Below, one piece after another: positions 1 to 9,347 of a DNA stretch of 64,000 nt. Below the pieces are notes generated by a model, which was not told the origin of the DNA, did no database searches, and worked only from the letters and a program-made list of their open reading frames with translations. Origin of the DNA: Catellicoccus marimammalium (GTDB lineage Bacteria; Bacillota; Bacilli; Lactobacillales; Catellicoccaceae); NCBI RefSeq assembly GCF_965139335.1, contig NZ_CBCSEL010000002.1; one strand, given 5' to 3'. Every line of letters starts with the position of its first letter. Position 1 is the stretch's first letter. The translations under genes were made by a program, and so were the position numbers.

Positions 1-473
1 AAGTTATTAAAGAAGACGTTGTTTAAGTATAGGAAAATAATCGCTAACATTTGTGTTGCAGTTTTAATTTTTCCTGGCCAAGCTGCGGCTAATACTTCTC
101 CATCTTCTTCTACTAAAATTAGACGTAATCCAGTTACGGCTAGTTCTCGACAAACAATAATCGCAACGACCCAACCTGGTGCCATTCCTTGTTGAACTAA
201 TAAGATAAATGCAGTCATTACTAACATTTTATCTGCCAATGGGTCCGCAAATTTCCCAAAGTTTGTAACTAAATGGTCACGACGAGCTAAATATCCATCT
301 AACCAATCGGTAACACTAGCTACCGCAAAAATCAGTGCGGCAATCAATTGAGTCACTAAAATTTTTGTTCCTAAAATAGATACGCTTCCCATTGGAAAAG
401 GAACAAGCGCAAAAATCATAAAGACGGGAATTAAAAAGATACGTAAAACCGTCAATTTATTTGGTAAATTCAA
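1..473 (-). CDS. pgsA: CDP-diacylglycerol-glycerol-3-phosphate 3-phosphatidyltransferase, C-terminus cut by window edge
   Basis: Makes phosphatidylglycerophosphate from CDP-diacylglycerol and glycerol-3-phosphate, the committed step to phosphatidylglycerol, in the membrane. The translation shows the CDP-alcohol phosphotransferase signature: D59-G60, A63-R64, then G73, D77 and D81, set among hydrophobic helices. The start is a TTG at 473, chosen because AAGGAGG lies 7 nt upstream and translation then begins MNLPNKLTVLR, the normal family N-terminus. About 157 codons are present and the 3' end runs off the left edge. It follows rodZ directly, as in Bacillus, where ymfM-pgsA are adjacent. Confidence 0.93.
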   Translation of the reverse strand, partial: MNLPNKLTVLRIFLIPVFMIFALVPFPMGSVSILGTKILVTQLIAALIFAVASVTDWLDGYLARRDHLVTNFGKFADPLADKMLVMTAFILLVQQGMAPGWVVAIIVCRELAVTGLRLILVEEDGEVLAAAWPGKIKTATQMLAIIFLYLNNVFFNN

Positions 474-485
474 AGTGGTTCCTCC

Positions 486-1391
486 TTAATTTTTCAAATA
501 ACTTAAGTCAAAGCTTAAGGTTAATTGTTTAGATAATGTTGGTTGGCTGGTGTTAATTTCTTTACCATTCAATTGGACACCAATCATTGGTGCATTTCCT
601 AATTGTAATTGGACATTTTTTGTATCTTCTGGCACATTAATCGTTTGTTGTGCTCCAGCTTCTACTACTCCTTGGAATAAAGATTGTCCACCAGCAACAG
701 CACTCACCCAACAACGTCCACCGCTACCATTTAAAGTAATGGTTGCTTTTCCTTTAATATCTTTTGCCGTGACATTGATTTGGTTAGTGCTAACCGCTTT
801 TGATTCTACACTAACTTTTTTCTTCTCTTTATCTTCTTTTGCTTTTTTCTTTGCTTCTGCAGATTCTTTTGCTTTTTCTTCTTTTTTCTCTTTTTCCGCA
901 TCTTTTGGTGCAGATTTTTCTTCTTTAGCCTCTTTTGGCTCTTTCACTTCATTATCTACACTATATTCCGCATTCATATCATTATTCGCTTCAAAACGTT
1001 TATGTTGACTAATAAACGCATAGCTCACACTACCAACTACGACCAAGAAAATCACGACTAAAATCATCGCCGGAATGAATCGTTTCCATGTCTTTTCTTT
1101 TGGTTGTTGTTGACTTCTTGTCCCACGAGTCGCTGTCGCTTCATAAGCTTTTAAATTATCATCAATGGGAGCTCCTTGATATTCACGAATGACTTGATCT
1201 GGATCTAGACCTACTTGACGAGCATAAGCACGTAAAAATAATTGCGTATTATACTCTCCTGGTAGATTTTGATAGTCGTCATTTTCTAATGCTTCAATAT
1301 AGCGCGCTTGAATTTTTGTTTTTTCTTGCATTTCTGCAAGTGAAATATGTTTCTCTTCCCGAGCTTTTTTTAATTTTTCTCCTAAAGTCAA
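486..1391 (-). CDS. rodZ: RodZ-like helix-turn-helix membrane protein (YmfM family)
   Basis: Cell-shape protein that in rods couples the cytoskeleton to wall synthesis; in ovoid lactic acid bacteria the role is less defined. Residues 1-70 form an Xre/HTH_25 domain (LGEKLKKAREEKHISLAEM), 104-128 a single transmembrane helix, 147-195 a Lys/Glu-rich linker, and about 220-295 a DUF4115-like extracellular domain. The start is TTG at 1391, preceded by GAGGAG that lies inside the end of the upstream peptidase gene, 4 nt away, so translation is probably coupled. It is followed by pgsA after 12 nt. The identification is strong from domain order and context; the function in this organism is inferred. 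Confidence 0.9.
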   Translation of the reverse strand: MTLGEKLKKAREEKHISLAEMQEKTKIQARYIEALENDDYQNLPGEYNTQLFLRAYARQVGLDPDQVIREYQGAPIDDNLKAYEATATRGTRSQQQPKEKTWKRFIPAMILVVIFLVVVGSVSYAFISQHKRFEANNDMNAEYSVDNEVKEPKEAKEEKSAPKDAEKEKKEEKAKESAEAKKKAKEDKEKKKVSVESKAVSTNQINVTAKDIKGKATITLNGSGGRCWVSAVAGGQSLFQGVVEAGAQQTINVPEDTKNVQLQLGNAPMIGVQLNGKEINTSQPTLSKQLTLSFDLSYLKN

Positions 1392-1395
1392 TGCG

Positions 1396-2691
1396 CTACT
1401 CCTCTCTTTGTTGTACCGGCATAATAAATGCTTTTGTCATCGTATCATAGTCGATGATTTGATTCAATGCTCGTTTTACATCCTCTAAAGTGATAGAATT
1501 GATAATTTCTGGATGGTCAAATAAAACCACACCTTCGCCTTCATCATAATGATTTGCGATGTATTCTACCGAGTTTAGAGAATGGAATAAACGACCTAAA
1601 TGACGTTTTTTCAAACGTTCTAAGCGTTCTTCAGTAATTACTTGTAATGGTAAGTTGAAAAGAACAGTTTCTAATAGGCGAGCAAAGCGATGCGGATCAT
1701 TGCTATCGCCCCCTAATTCAAAGTAACATAAATCTTCTTCTAAATTGAAGTCATGATAGAAGCTATCATCAATGATTCCTTCTTCATACCATTCTCCATA
1801 AATTGGACTCGTATCGCCAAAAAGTAAGTCTAAACCATAACGAGCCGCAAACTCGAAGCGTTTTTTCTCTTTCGGATCTTCTGGGAAAGGTCCAAAGTAA
1901 CGTCCACCAACGACCACTTTTGGACGGAAAACTTCCATTTCTAACGTGCTTTCATGAATGATAGATTCTTTGGATTGAACATAATGATAACGAGTAGGTT
2001 CTGGCATCGCGATATATTCTTTTTGCGCTTGATTTTTACGCACGGTCGCAAAAATTGCTTCTGGATCTACTGCTCCGACAACCAATAGTTGCATATTACT
2101 TGGATGATAGAACGTATCATAACTCATGTATAAATCTTCGGGACGAATTTCTTGAATGCTTTCTACCGTTCCTGCAATATCCACATGTAAAGGATGATCA
2201 GGGAATAAGTTTTTTAGCACCGCAAAACTCAAACGCCAATCTGGATTATCTTCATACATTTGAATTTCTTGTGCGATAATTCCTTTTTCTTTTTCCACTG
2301 TTTCTTCTGTGAAATAAGGAGTTTGCACAAAATCAAGTAATAATTCAATATTTTCTAGGACATGTTGTGTTGCTGAAAATAAATAGCTAGTTCTAGTAAA
2401 ACTAGTAAAGGCATTTGCAGAGGCGCCAAGAGCACTAAATTTTTGGAAGACATCGCCTTCTTCTTTTTCAAACATCTTATGTTCTAAAAAGTGAGCGACT
2501 CCATCCGGAACCGTCGCAAATTGTTCTAATCCAATCGGTACAAATTTTGTATCGACAGAACCATAGTGAGTGGTAAATAAGCCATAAGTCTTATTAAATC
2601 CTGGTTTTGGAATCACCGTTACTTTTAGCCCATTGGCCATCGTTTCTGTATAGACCGTCTCTTGTAATGATTCGTATTCAATCTTATTCAT
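1396..2691 (-). CDS. ymfH: M16 family zinc peptidase, YmfH-like (catalytic partner)
   Basis: Insulinase/pitrilysin-type metallopeptidase. The inverted zinc motif HxxEH is intact (HFLEH, H67, E70, H71), with a downstream Glu in the EKEKGIIAQEIQMYEDNP stretch as the likely third ligand. Length (431 aa) fits the YmfH family. Its ATG overlaps the stop of the upstream ymfF-like gene by 8 nt, so the two are translationally coupled. M16 enzymes often act as pairs of one catalytic and one inactive subunit, and this arrangement matches. The substrate is not known; in some Firmicutes homologues lie near peptide-processing functions. Confidence 0.9.
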   Translation of the reverse strand: MNKIEYESLQETVYTETMANGLKVTVIPKPGFNKTYGLFTTHYGSVDTKFVPIGLEQFATVPDGVAHFLEHKMFEKEEGDVFQKFSALGASANAFTSFTRTSYLFSATQHVLENIELLLDFVQTPYFTEETVEKEKGIIAQEIQMYEDNPDWRLSFAVLKNLFPDHPLHVDIAGTVESIQEIRPEDLYMSYDTFYHPSNMQLLVVGAVDPEAIFATVRKNQAQKEYIAMPEPTRYHYVQSKESIIHESTLEMEVFRPKVVVGGRYFGPFPEDPKEKKRFEFAARYGLDLLFGDTSPIYGEWYEEGIIDDSFYHDFNLEEDLCYFELGGDSNDPHRFARLLETVLFNLPLQVITEERLERLKKRHLGRLFHSLNSVEYIANHYDEGEGVVLFDHPEIINSITLEDVKRALNQIIDYDTMTKAFIMPVQQREE

Positions 2692-3943
2692 CGTCGACTC
2701 CTTCTAAACAATAAATCGTTTCTAACGTAATTTTCTTCGCTACTTCTTGTACTTGTTCTCGAGTTACTTTTTGAATTTTCGCTTCAAAGTCTTGGTCTTC
2801 CACTTCTAAGAAGCGTAAACGACGACTTTCTTTTTCGATGAGATTTCTTGGTTGATCAAAACTCGCACGATATTGATTGCATAATAATGCTTTTGTTTTT
2901 TCTAAATCTTCCTCGGAAAAATCTCCTTGTTGTAATAGATATTGTTGCTGATCAATTAAATCTAAAACAAATTCTTTATTTTTCTTATTGATTCCTGCTT
3001 GAACCAATAACGTTCCACGATAAGCATCCGTATGACTAGAAGCATAATACGCTAGACTTTCACGTTCACGCACATTCATAAACAATTTAGAATGAGGATA
3101 ACCACCAAATAAACCATTGAAGACTAAGAATGCTTCATAATCTGGAGTTCCATAATAAAATGGATGTTGGTAGCATAACGCTAGTTTGGATTGTGTTAGA
3201 CGTTGAGTCTCTACTTCTTCTAAAATATCTTCTTCTTGTTCTTGACGATAAAAAGGTGACCAAAGTTCCACTTCTCGTGGTGTGAATGGAAATTGTTCTA
3301 AACGCGCAAAGATTTCTTCTTCATCGACATCTCCAGAAATGATAATTTCCATCGCATCATTCATCAACATCGATAAGTACGCTTGATATAACTCTTCTCC
3401 ACTCACTTGAGAAATTCCTTCCATCGTACCGTAAAAAGGTGCGGCCTGTGCTAACTCTTTAAAGTGTAGAGATTGAATTCGTAAAATCGCATAATCTTGC
3501 TTATCTTCCATGACCATTTGCATGTATTCTAATAAATTACGACGTTCTCTTTCTAAAATTGTCGCATCAAAAGCTCCATTTTCTACTGCAGGATGGAACA
3601 AGATTTCTTCTAGGAGAGTGAAAATAGTTCCTAAAACATCCGTTTCTCCTGGTAAAAAACGATCATTTACAAAATGGAAATAGAACGTTACGATTTGGTC
3701 TTGCCCTTGGCGAGTACTACTTGCTTGATAGCTAGCTCCATATTCATCGGCCAAACGTTCATTTAACGATTGAATCGTTGGATAATTTTTCGCACTATTT
3801 CCCATTACCGCAGCTAATAAAGAACGTGTATTTAGGTTTTCATACGTTAATGGAGCACGAAAACGAACACATAGCTGGGTCGTTTTAAATTTCTTTTCCG
3901 GTAGAATACTGCACTGTATTCCTGCCATTAATTCTTTACGCAT
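2684..3943 (-). CDS. ymfF: M16 family peptidase-like protein, YmfF-like (non-catalytic partner)
   Basis: Homologue of the M16 peptidase fold without the HxxEH zinc motif: the equivalent N-terminal region reads RSLLAAVMGNSAKNYPTIQS. It is therefore probably the structural partner of the adjacent catalytic YmfH-like subunit. The C-terminal half keeps family features such as the NVRERESLAYYASSHTDAYRG segment. ATG at 3943 follows GAGGAG at good spacing. It is the first gene of ymfF-ymfH-rodZ-pgsA. Only 34 nt separate it from the stop of the acyltransferase gene upstream and no terminator is visible there, so it may be read from the acyltransferase promoter. Confidence 0.85.
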   Translation of the reverse strand: MRKELMAGIQCSILPEKKFKTTQLCVRFRAPLTYENLNTRSLLAAVMGNSAKNYPTIQSLNERLADEYGASYQASSTRQGQDQIVTFYFHFVNDRFLPGETDVLGTIFTLLEEILFHPAVENGAFDATILERERRNLLEYMQMVMEDKQDYAILRIQSLHFKELAQAAPFYGTMEGISQVSGEELYQAYLSMLMNDAMEIIISGDVDEEEIFARLEQFPFTPREVELWSPFYRQEQEEDILEEVETQRLTQSKLALCYQHPFYYGTPDYEAFLVFNGLFGGYPHSKLFMNVRERESLAYYASSHTDAYRGTLLVQAGINKKNKEFVLDLIDQQQYLLQQGDFSEEDLEKTKALLCNQYRASFDQPRNLIEKESRRLRFLEVEDQDFEAKIQKVTREQVQEVAKKITLETIYCLEGVDDE

Positions 3944-3977
3944 AACTTCACTCCTCTACTCCTTCTATTTTAGCATA

Positions 3978-5861
3978 TTAGGAATCACTTTTTTCTGCCG
4001 CTAAAATATTTTTCAAGATTAAGTTCGTATAAACTTGGTTCCCTAAAGGTCCCATGTGAATTCCATCTTCACTAAACCAATCTGGATGTTGGTCAGCGAT
4101 AGATTTCCAATCGATATAGTAAACATTTTTATGATCGTCAGCGACGGTCTTCATTTCATCATTGGCTTCTTGTTGCCAGTAACGTTTAACATTGGTATTA
4201 ACTAAGAATAATTTTCTCTTACCAACAATTTTTAAAATTTCATCCATTGTGCCACCTTCAATCTCGCCATTATTTCCTAGATTCAAGACTACATTTTCTT
4301 GTAACATATTTTGATCTTTTAATTGTTGTAAAATTGACACCGCTTCTTGCATTTGACGTCCCACTTTAGCATCGATGTAGCATAAAGCATCTAATCCTTG
4401 GAAATCAGAAGAAGCTCCTACTAACACAGAATCTCCCACAATTGTAATTGGGATGTTGTTACAATCTTTAATTTCTTCATCGGTCATTGTTGCCCCTGGA
4501 ACTTGAATGGATTTAGCATATTTCACCACTTCTTCATTTTGTGGGTAAGTTTTTTTCTTCTCTTTTACTTTTTCTTTGATTTCTTTATTGGCTTTTTGTA
4601 ATTTTTCTTTCTTACTATTCAATTGTTTTTCTAATTTCACTTGTTCAGCATTTTTCTTTTGGTTTGGTGCTTTGACAAAAGCATAAACAAAGTTACCTGT
4701 AAATAAGACTCCAACCGCTAATAAAGTAAGGAACATTCTTTTATCAACAAAGTAACGGTGTTTACGATAAGTGCGCACTTCCATTTGCCAGAATCTAACA
4801 AAACGATGTGTGATTTCAGCAAATAAAAAGACAAGTGCCAATTGAATTAAAACATGAAGCCATAAATGCTTCCCAGTAATTCCTACCATTTTTCCATATA
4901 AAACAATGATTGGATATTGCCATAAATATAATTCATAACTACGTGAACCAATATAACGGAACACAGGATTAGAAAATAGACGATTGACTGGTTTACAGGC
5001 AATAACACTTCCTAATAATAAAGTACAAATAATGGCATTAAGAGGTAAATCTAACCAATAAGTGCTTCCTGCTTCTCCTTTTAACGTTAACGCTTGCGCA
5101 ATACATAAAAGCACGGTACTAAAGCCGATGAATAATCCGCCCCAACGACTTAAAAATTCATGGATTCGACCACAAAATTCTAAAACAAAAGCTAATAATG
5201 CTCCTCCAAGCATTGGGTATACACGAGATAATGTATTGTAATACGCTTGGTTCAAGCCTAACGTTTTAAAGCTGACTCCCATAAAAATGGCAGAAAGAAT
5301 AATTCCACCAATTAAAATTCCAGTTAAAATACGACGACGTTTTTGTGCTTCGTTGTCCGATTGTGCTTTTTGTAACCAACGGAAAGCGAAAATAAAAACA
5401 ATCGGCCATAATAAATAGAATTGATTTTCAATCGATAAAGACCATAAATTAGCAAATGGAGATAATTCACTCATCTTCGCAAAGTAAGAAGAATCACTTG
5501 CTAATTGCCAAAAGTTATTCACTCCCAATAACGTGGTCACTACAATCGAACGGAAGTGATTTAAATAGTCTGGATTAATCCAAATGATAATCGCTCCAGC
5601 AGCCACAAAAAAGGCAATCAACGGTGGCCACAAACGAGCAATACGACGTTTATAAAAATTACCAATACGAATATTTTTCGTTTCTTTCCATTCTTTTAAT
5701 AAAATTGCAGTCATTAAGTACCCAGAAATCACAAAAAATAGAGGCACTCCGATAAAGCCTCCTGGGAAATATTGAGGTAATAAATGATATAGTAAAACGA
5801 AGACCACAGCAATCGTTCTTAAGCCATCAATCCCCGTAATGTACCGTAGTTTTCCTGACAT
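3978..5861 (-). CDS. oatA: OatA-like acyltransferase (AT3 membrane domain plus SGNH domain)
   Basis: Likely O-acetylates cell-wall polymer, usually the MurNAc C6 hydroxyl of peptidoglycan, giving lysozyme resistance. The N-terminal part is an acyltransferase-3 membrane domain with about ten helices, starting GIDGLRTIAVVFVLLYHL and containing the family motif GGFIGVPLFFVISGYLM. A charged linker of Lys/Glu follows (about 405-450). The C-terminal domain carries an SGNH block I (ITIVGDSVLVG) and a late DGIHMGPLG segment holding the Asp-His catalytic pair. ATG at 5861 is preferred over a GTG two codons upstream because of its spacing to AAGGGTGG. The exact acceptor polymer is inferred. Confidence 0.85.
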   Translation of the reverse strand: MSGKLRYITGIDGLRTIAVVFVLLYHLLPQYFPGGFIGVPLFFVISGYLMTAILLKEWKETKNIRIGNFYKRRIARLWPPLIAFFVAAGAIIIWINPDYLNHFRSIVVTTLLGVNNFWQLASDSSYFAKMSELSPFANLWSLSIENQFYLLWPIVFIFAFRWLQKAQSDNEAQKRRRILTGILIGGIILSAIFMGVSFKTLGLNQAYYNTLSRVYPMLGGALLAFVLEFCGRIHEFLSRWGGLFIGFSTVLLCIAQALTLKGEAGSTYWLDLPLNAIICTLLLGSVIACKPVNRLFSNPVFRYIGSRSYELYLWQYPIIVLYGKMVGITGKHLWLHVLIQLALVFLFAEITHRFVRFWQMEVRTYRKHRYFVDKRMFLTLLAVGVLFTGNFVYAFVKAPNQKKNAEQVKLEKQLNSKKEKLQKANKEIKEKVKEKKKTYPQNEEVVKYAKSIQVPGATMTDEEIKDCNNIPITIVGDSVLVGASSDFQGLDALCYIDAKVGRQMQEAVSILQQLKDQNMLQENVVLNLGNNGEIEGGTMDEILKIVGKRKLFLVNTNVKRYWQQEANDEMKTVADDHKNVYYIDWKSIADQHPDWFSEDGIHMGPLGNQVYTNLILKNILAAEKSDS

Positions 5862-5894
5862 GTCCACCCTTCTTCCTTGGGAAATTATATTTTC

Positions 5895-5923
5895 ATTATA
5901 CCTATTTTATAGAAAGATACCAA
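5895..5923 (-). promoter_or_regulatory. predicted vegetative promoter of the oatA-like gene
   Basis: On the minus strand TTGGTA and TATAAT are separated by exactly 17 nt, about 35 nt upstream of the acyltransferase start. A second TATAAT-like box lies just downstream. It may also drive the ymfF-ymfH-rodZ-pgsA genes by read-through. Confidence 0.55.
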
Positions 5924-5932
5924 ACAAAAAAG

Positions 5933-5964
5933 ACAAAAAAACCGAAGTACAAAGACTCCAGTTT
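5933..5964 (-). terminator. intrinsic terminator after prs
   Basis: A stem of AACTGGAGT pairing with ACTTCGGTT (two wobble pairs) is followed on the minus strand by a run of seven T. It lies just downstream of the prs stop. Confidence 0.65.
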
Positions 5965-5985
5965 TTTTCTTTGGTTCGTTTAAAA

Positions 5986-6957
5986 TTAACGACGATTTTG
6001 TTCAAAAAGTGGACTCACTGGACGATTTTCATGAATGCGTTTGATTGCATCCCCAATTAATCCGCCAACGCTAATTTCTGTAATCTTATCGATGCGACGA
6101 TCTTCTGATAAACAAATTGAATCTGTCACAACTAAATGCTCAATTGCTGAATCTTCAATACGTTCTAAAGCTGGTCCTGATAAAACCGCATGTGTGCAGC
6201 AAGCTAAAACTTCAGTTGCGCCAGCTTCTTTCAAAGCGCTCGCTCCTAAAGTAATCGTTCCTGCAGTGTCAATCATATCGTCAATTAAGATACAACGTTT
6301 TCCTTTTACATCCCCAATGATGTTCATTACTTCAGCAACGTTTGCACGTGGACGACGTTTATCAATAATAGCGATTGGTGCTTTTAAGTGTTCTGCTAAT
6401 TTACGAGCACGAGTCACTCCTCCGTGGTCTGGAGAAACAACGACTGTGTCATCTCCAACATAACCATGATCTAAGAAGTAATCTGCTAATAATGGAGCAC
6501 CCATTAAATGATCGACCGGAATATCAAAGAAACCTTGAATTTGTGCCGCATGTAAATCTAACGTTAACATACGAGTTGCCCCAGCTTTTTCTAACATGTT
6601 AGCTACTAATTTGGCAGTGATTGGTTCACGAGAGCGAGCTTTACGATCTTGACGAGCATAACCATAATATGGCATTACGACATTGATTGTTGCTGCACTA
6701 GCACGTTTTAATGCATCAATCATAATTAATAATTCCATTAAGTTATCGTTTACTGGATTACTTGTTGATTGAATCACATAAACGTGAGAACCACGGATAC
6801 TTTCTTCAATATTGATTTGGATTTCTCCATCACTAAATTTTTTCACTGAGCATTTTCCTAATTCAACGCCTACTGCGTTGGCAATTTTCTCAGCTAATGG
6901 TCGGTTTGAGTTTAAAGAAAAAATCTTTAATTTGGGATCTGAATAATGTTCAGTCAT
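5986..6957 (-). CDS. prs: ribose-phosphate pyrophosphokinase (PRPP synthetase)
   Basis: Forms 5-phosphoribosyl-1-pyrophosphate from ribose-5-phosphate and ATP for nucleotide, histidine and NAD synthesis. The open frame extends far upstream, but the gene starts at ATG 6957 (MTEHYSDPKLKIF), which has GGAGG 5 nt upstream and gives 323 residues, the normal length. Visible family features are the N-terminal LAEKIANAVGVELGK and GEIQINIEESIRG, the ATP/metal loop YARQDRKARSREPIT, and the PRPP loop LIDDMIDTAGT. It sits behind glmU as in Bacillus, but a strong terminator separates the two, so prs probably has its own promoter between 6958 and 7050. Confidence 0.97.
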   Translation of the reverse strand: MTEHYSDPKLKIFSLNSNRPLAEKIANAVGVELGKCSVKKFSDGEIQINIEESIRGSHVYVIQSTSNPVNDNLMELLIMIDALKRASAATINVVMPYYGYARQDRKARSREPITAKLVANMLEKAGATRMLTLDLHAAQIQGFFDIPVDHLMGAPLLADYFLDHGYVGDDTVVVSPDHGGVTRARKLAEHLKAPIAIIDKRRPRANVAEVMNIIGDVKGKRCILIDDMIDTAGTITLGASALKEAGATEVLACCTHAVLSGPALERIEDSAIEHLVVTDSICLSEDRRIDKITEISVGGLIGDAIKRIHENRPVSPLFEQNRR

Positions 6958-7054
6958 GATTTCCTCCACTTTCTTTACTGCTTTTATAAACAAATATTCT
7001 ATAATTACATCTCTCATTTTAGATATTTTTCTATGGAAAATCAAGGTAAGGACG

Positions 7055-7087
7055 AAAAAAAGGAAGGCTTCGCCTTCCCTTTTTTTA
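7055..7087 (-). terminator. intrinsic terminator at the glmU 3' end
   Basis: An 8-bp GC-rich stem (AGGAAGGC / GCCTTCCT) with a TTC loop is flanked by long A and T runs and overlaps the glmU stop codon. The flanking runs would let it work in either direction, but only the minus strand has a gene ending here. Confidence 0.85.
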
Positions 7088-8458
7088 TTTTTTAAATTGT
7101 GGTAATTGGTGAACATATTCTTCTTTATTTGTTTGACGTTCACGAGCAATCGCCATTGCTTCACTAGGTACATCTTTATTAATGGTAGAACCAGCAGCGA
7201 TAAAGGCATCTTTCCCAACATGAACAGGAGAAACAATATTGGCATTAGAACCAATGAATGCGCCATCTTCAATATCACTATGGTGTTTATTGACACCATC
7301 ATAGTTGACAAAAATAGCACCACAACCAACATTGATGTTTTCACCAAGTGTGGCATCCCCAATATATGCTAAGTGTCCTGCTTTGGTTCCATTTCCAATC
7401 GTCGCATTTTTCACTTCTACAAAGTTTCCAATGTGAACACGTTCTTTTAATTCTGCATTTGGACGTAAACGAGCCATTGGTCCAACATCAGAACCACGAC
7501 CTACTTTTGCTTGTTCTAAATGAGAAGCATAAATCGCTACTTCATCGGCTAATTCACTATCGACAATAACAGAGTTACTGCCAATGAAACAATCGGAACC
7601 AATCACTGTTTTTCCTTTTAATTGAACATTAGGTTCAATCACTGTATCAGCACCAATCACAACATCATTTTCAATATAAGTGTGACTTGGATCAACAATT
7701 GTTACGCCATTGCGCATATGAGCAATCGCATTACGTAAAAACATGCTTTGGTTTGCTTTTGCTAAAGCTACACGGTCGTTAACCCCTAAAGATTCTTCTG
7801 GGTCTTCCATAATGTGAGCACTTACTTTTTCCCCAGCATTTTGTAATAGCCCAATCACATCTGGTAAGTAATATTCACCTTGAGCATTATCATTTCCCAC
7901 TTGATGTAACATAGTAAATAATGCTTCATTATCAAAGCAATAAGTTCCAGTATTGATCTCTTGAATTGCTTTTTCTTCTTCTGTCGCATCTTTTTGTTCG
8001 ACAATTTTTTGCACCGCACCGTTTTCATCGCGCACAATACGGCCATATCCTGTTGGGTCTTCCATAAACGCAGATAAAATCGTTGCTTTGGCTTTACTTG
8101 CTTCATGTTCTTCAAATAAGGCTTGTAATGTACTTGCTTGTAATAATGGTGTATCACCACAAATAACTAACGTTGTGCCTTCTTTTCCTTCTAACATTGG
8201 AGCAGTTTGCAATACGGCATGTCCCGTTCCTAATTGCTCTTCTTGTAACGCATATTCTACACGGTCTTGTAATAAAGATTGAACTTTTTCTGCTCCACAT
8301 CCAACCACCGTAACAATTTTTTCTGGTTGAATTTCTTCTGCTTGGGAAACCACATGGTCTACCATTGATTTTCCTGCCACAGGATGTAACACTTTATATA
8401 ATTTAGATTTCATACGTGTTCCTTGTCCTGCTGCTAAAACGACAACATAACGATTCAT
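7085..8458 (-). CDS. glmU: bifunctional N-acetylglucosamine-1-phosphate uridyltransferase / glucosamine-1-phosphate acetyltransferase
   Basis: Catalyses the last two steps to UDP-N-acetylglucosamine, the precursor of peptidoglycan and wall polymers, in the cytoplasm. Residues 1-230 are the nucleotidyltransferase domain with LAAGQGTRMKSKLYKVLHP and the downstream TGHAVLQT. From about 250 to the C-terminus comes the left-handed beta-helix with hexapeptide repeats and the acetyltransferase motifs (PNAELKERVHIGNFVEVK, GEGVIFVNYDG-like region). Length of 457 is normal. It lies between purR and prs, the arrangement of the B. subtilis purR-yabJ-spoVG-glmU-prs region without yabJ and spoVG. Confidence 0.97.
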   Translation of the reverse strand: MNRYVVVLAAGQGTRMKSKLYKVLHPVAGKSMVDHVVSQAEEIQPEKIVTVVGCGAEKVQSLLQDRVEYALQEEQLGTGHAVLQTAPMLEGKEGTTLVICGDTPLLQASTLQALFEEHEASKAKATILSAFMEDPTGYGRIVRDENGAVQKIVEQKDATEEEKAIQEINTGTYCFDNEALFTMLHQVGNDNAQGEYYLPDVIGLLQNAGEKVSAHIMEDPEESLGVNDRVALAKANQSMFLRNAIAHMRNGVTIVDPSHTYIENDVVIGADTVIEPNVQLKGKTVIGSDCFIGSNSVIVDSELADEVAIYASHLEQAKVGRGSDVGPMARLRPNAELKERVHIGNFVEVKNATIGNGTKAGHLAYIGDATLGENINVGCGAIFVNYDGVNKHHSDIEDGAFIGSNANIVSPVHVGKDAFIAAGSTINKDVPSEAMAIARERQTNKEEYVHQLPQFKK

Positions 8459-8499
8459 CGTTTTTCCCCCTCATACTTTCTAATTTTCATCTTTTCTTT

Positions 8500-9336
8500 T
8501 TATAATAATTCCATGTAATTTCCTGGAACTACCGTAATGGTTTTGGTTGGAACATCCACTTTTTCTACACTTAATAGAGAAGTATAGTCATCCACTAAGC
8601 GATTTCCTTTAAAAGAAGAAGCCGCAAAAACGACAATCCCTACTAAAGTGGCATTAAACTCTTCAATCATACTCTTCATACCGTTTACGGTACCGCCACC
8701 TTTCATAAAATCATCCACCACAAGCACACGACTACCTTCTTTTAAGCTACGTTTGGATAATTCCATTTTTTCGACTCGGGCACTAGAGCCAGAAACATAA
8801 TTGACACTAACCGTAGAGCCTTCAGTAATTTTGGAATCACGACGGACAATCACAAAAGGAACGTTCAAATAAGAAGCTACGGCTTGAGCAATCGGAATTC
8901 CTTTTGTTGCCACCGTCATGACGGCATCTACTTTTTGTTCGCCATACTTACTAGCAATTAAGCGTCCAATTTCACGTAAAATTTTTGGGTCCCCTAGTAA
9001 GTCAGATAAGAAAACATATCCCCCTGGAAGCAAACGGTCTTTTTCTGAAAGACGGTCACAAAGCGATTGTAAAAATGCTCGTGCTTCCGCATCCGTCATT
9101 TTAGGAATATAGCGCACTCCACCTGCTGCTCCAGGTAACGTTTCTAATACTCCAATGCCACGTTCCGCAAACGTCTTTTTAATGATGGCTAAGTCTTCAC
9201 TAATAGAAGATTTGGCAGAAGAGTAGCGTTTGGCAAAATAAGTCAACGGTGTTAATTGATAAGGACGTTCTAAAAAATAATAGGTCATATCGACTAAACG
9301 ACTACTTCTACGAATTTTCATGTGCTCTTCACTCAT
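8500..9336 (-). CDS. purR: pur operon regulator PurR (PRPP-responsive)
   Basis: Purine regulator of the Gram-positive type: an N-terminal winged helix (KIRRSSRLVDMTYYFLERPY, about 5-75) fused to a phosphoribosyltransferase-like domain that senses PRPP. The PRPP loop is visible as VLVVDDFMKGGGTVNGM. ATG at 9336 is chosen because AGGAGGAAA lies just upstream; an upstream in-frame extension would run into the zinc permease gene. The product is 278 aa, the usual size. It represses in Bacillus and activates in Lactococcus, and which applies here is not decided by the sequence. It is cotranscribed with adcB upstream and glmU downstream. Confidence 0.95.
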   Translation of the reverse strand: MSEEHMKIRRSSRLVDMTYYFLERPYQLTPLTYFAKRYSSAKSSISEDLAIIKKTFAERGIGVLETLPGAAGGVRYIPKMTDAEARAFLQSLCDRLSEKDRLLPGGYVFLSDLLGDPKILREIGRLIASKYGEQKVDAVMTVATKGIPIAQAVASYLNVPFVIVRRDSKITEGSTVSVNYVSGSSARVEKMELSKRSLKEGSRVLVVDDFMKGGGTVNGMKSMIEEFNATLVGIVVFAASSFKGNRLVDDYTSLLSVEKVDVPTKTITVVPGNYMELL

Positions 9337-9347
9337 TCTATTTCCTC

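Noticed and set aside
550..1008. Plus-strand hydrophobic frame opposite rodZ
   Set aside because: It mirrors the Lys/Glu-rich coding strand of rodZ and has no ribosome site.
6958..7362. Upstream extension of prs to 458 aa
   Set aside because: The extra part has no prs homology, covers the glmU 3' end and a terminator, and the ribosome site fits ATG 6957 exactly.
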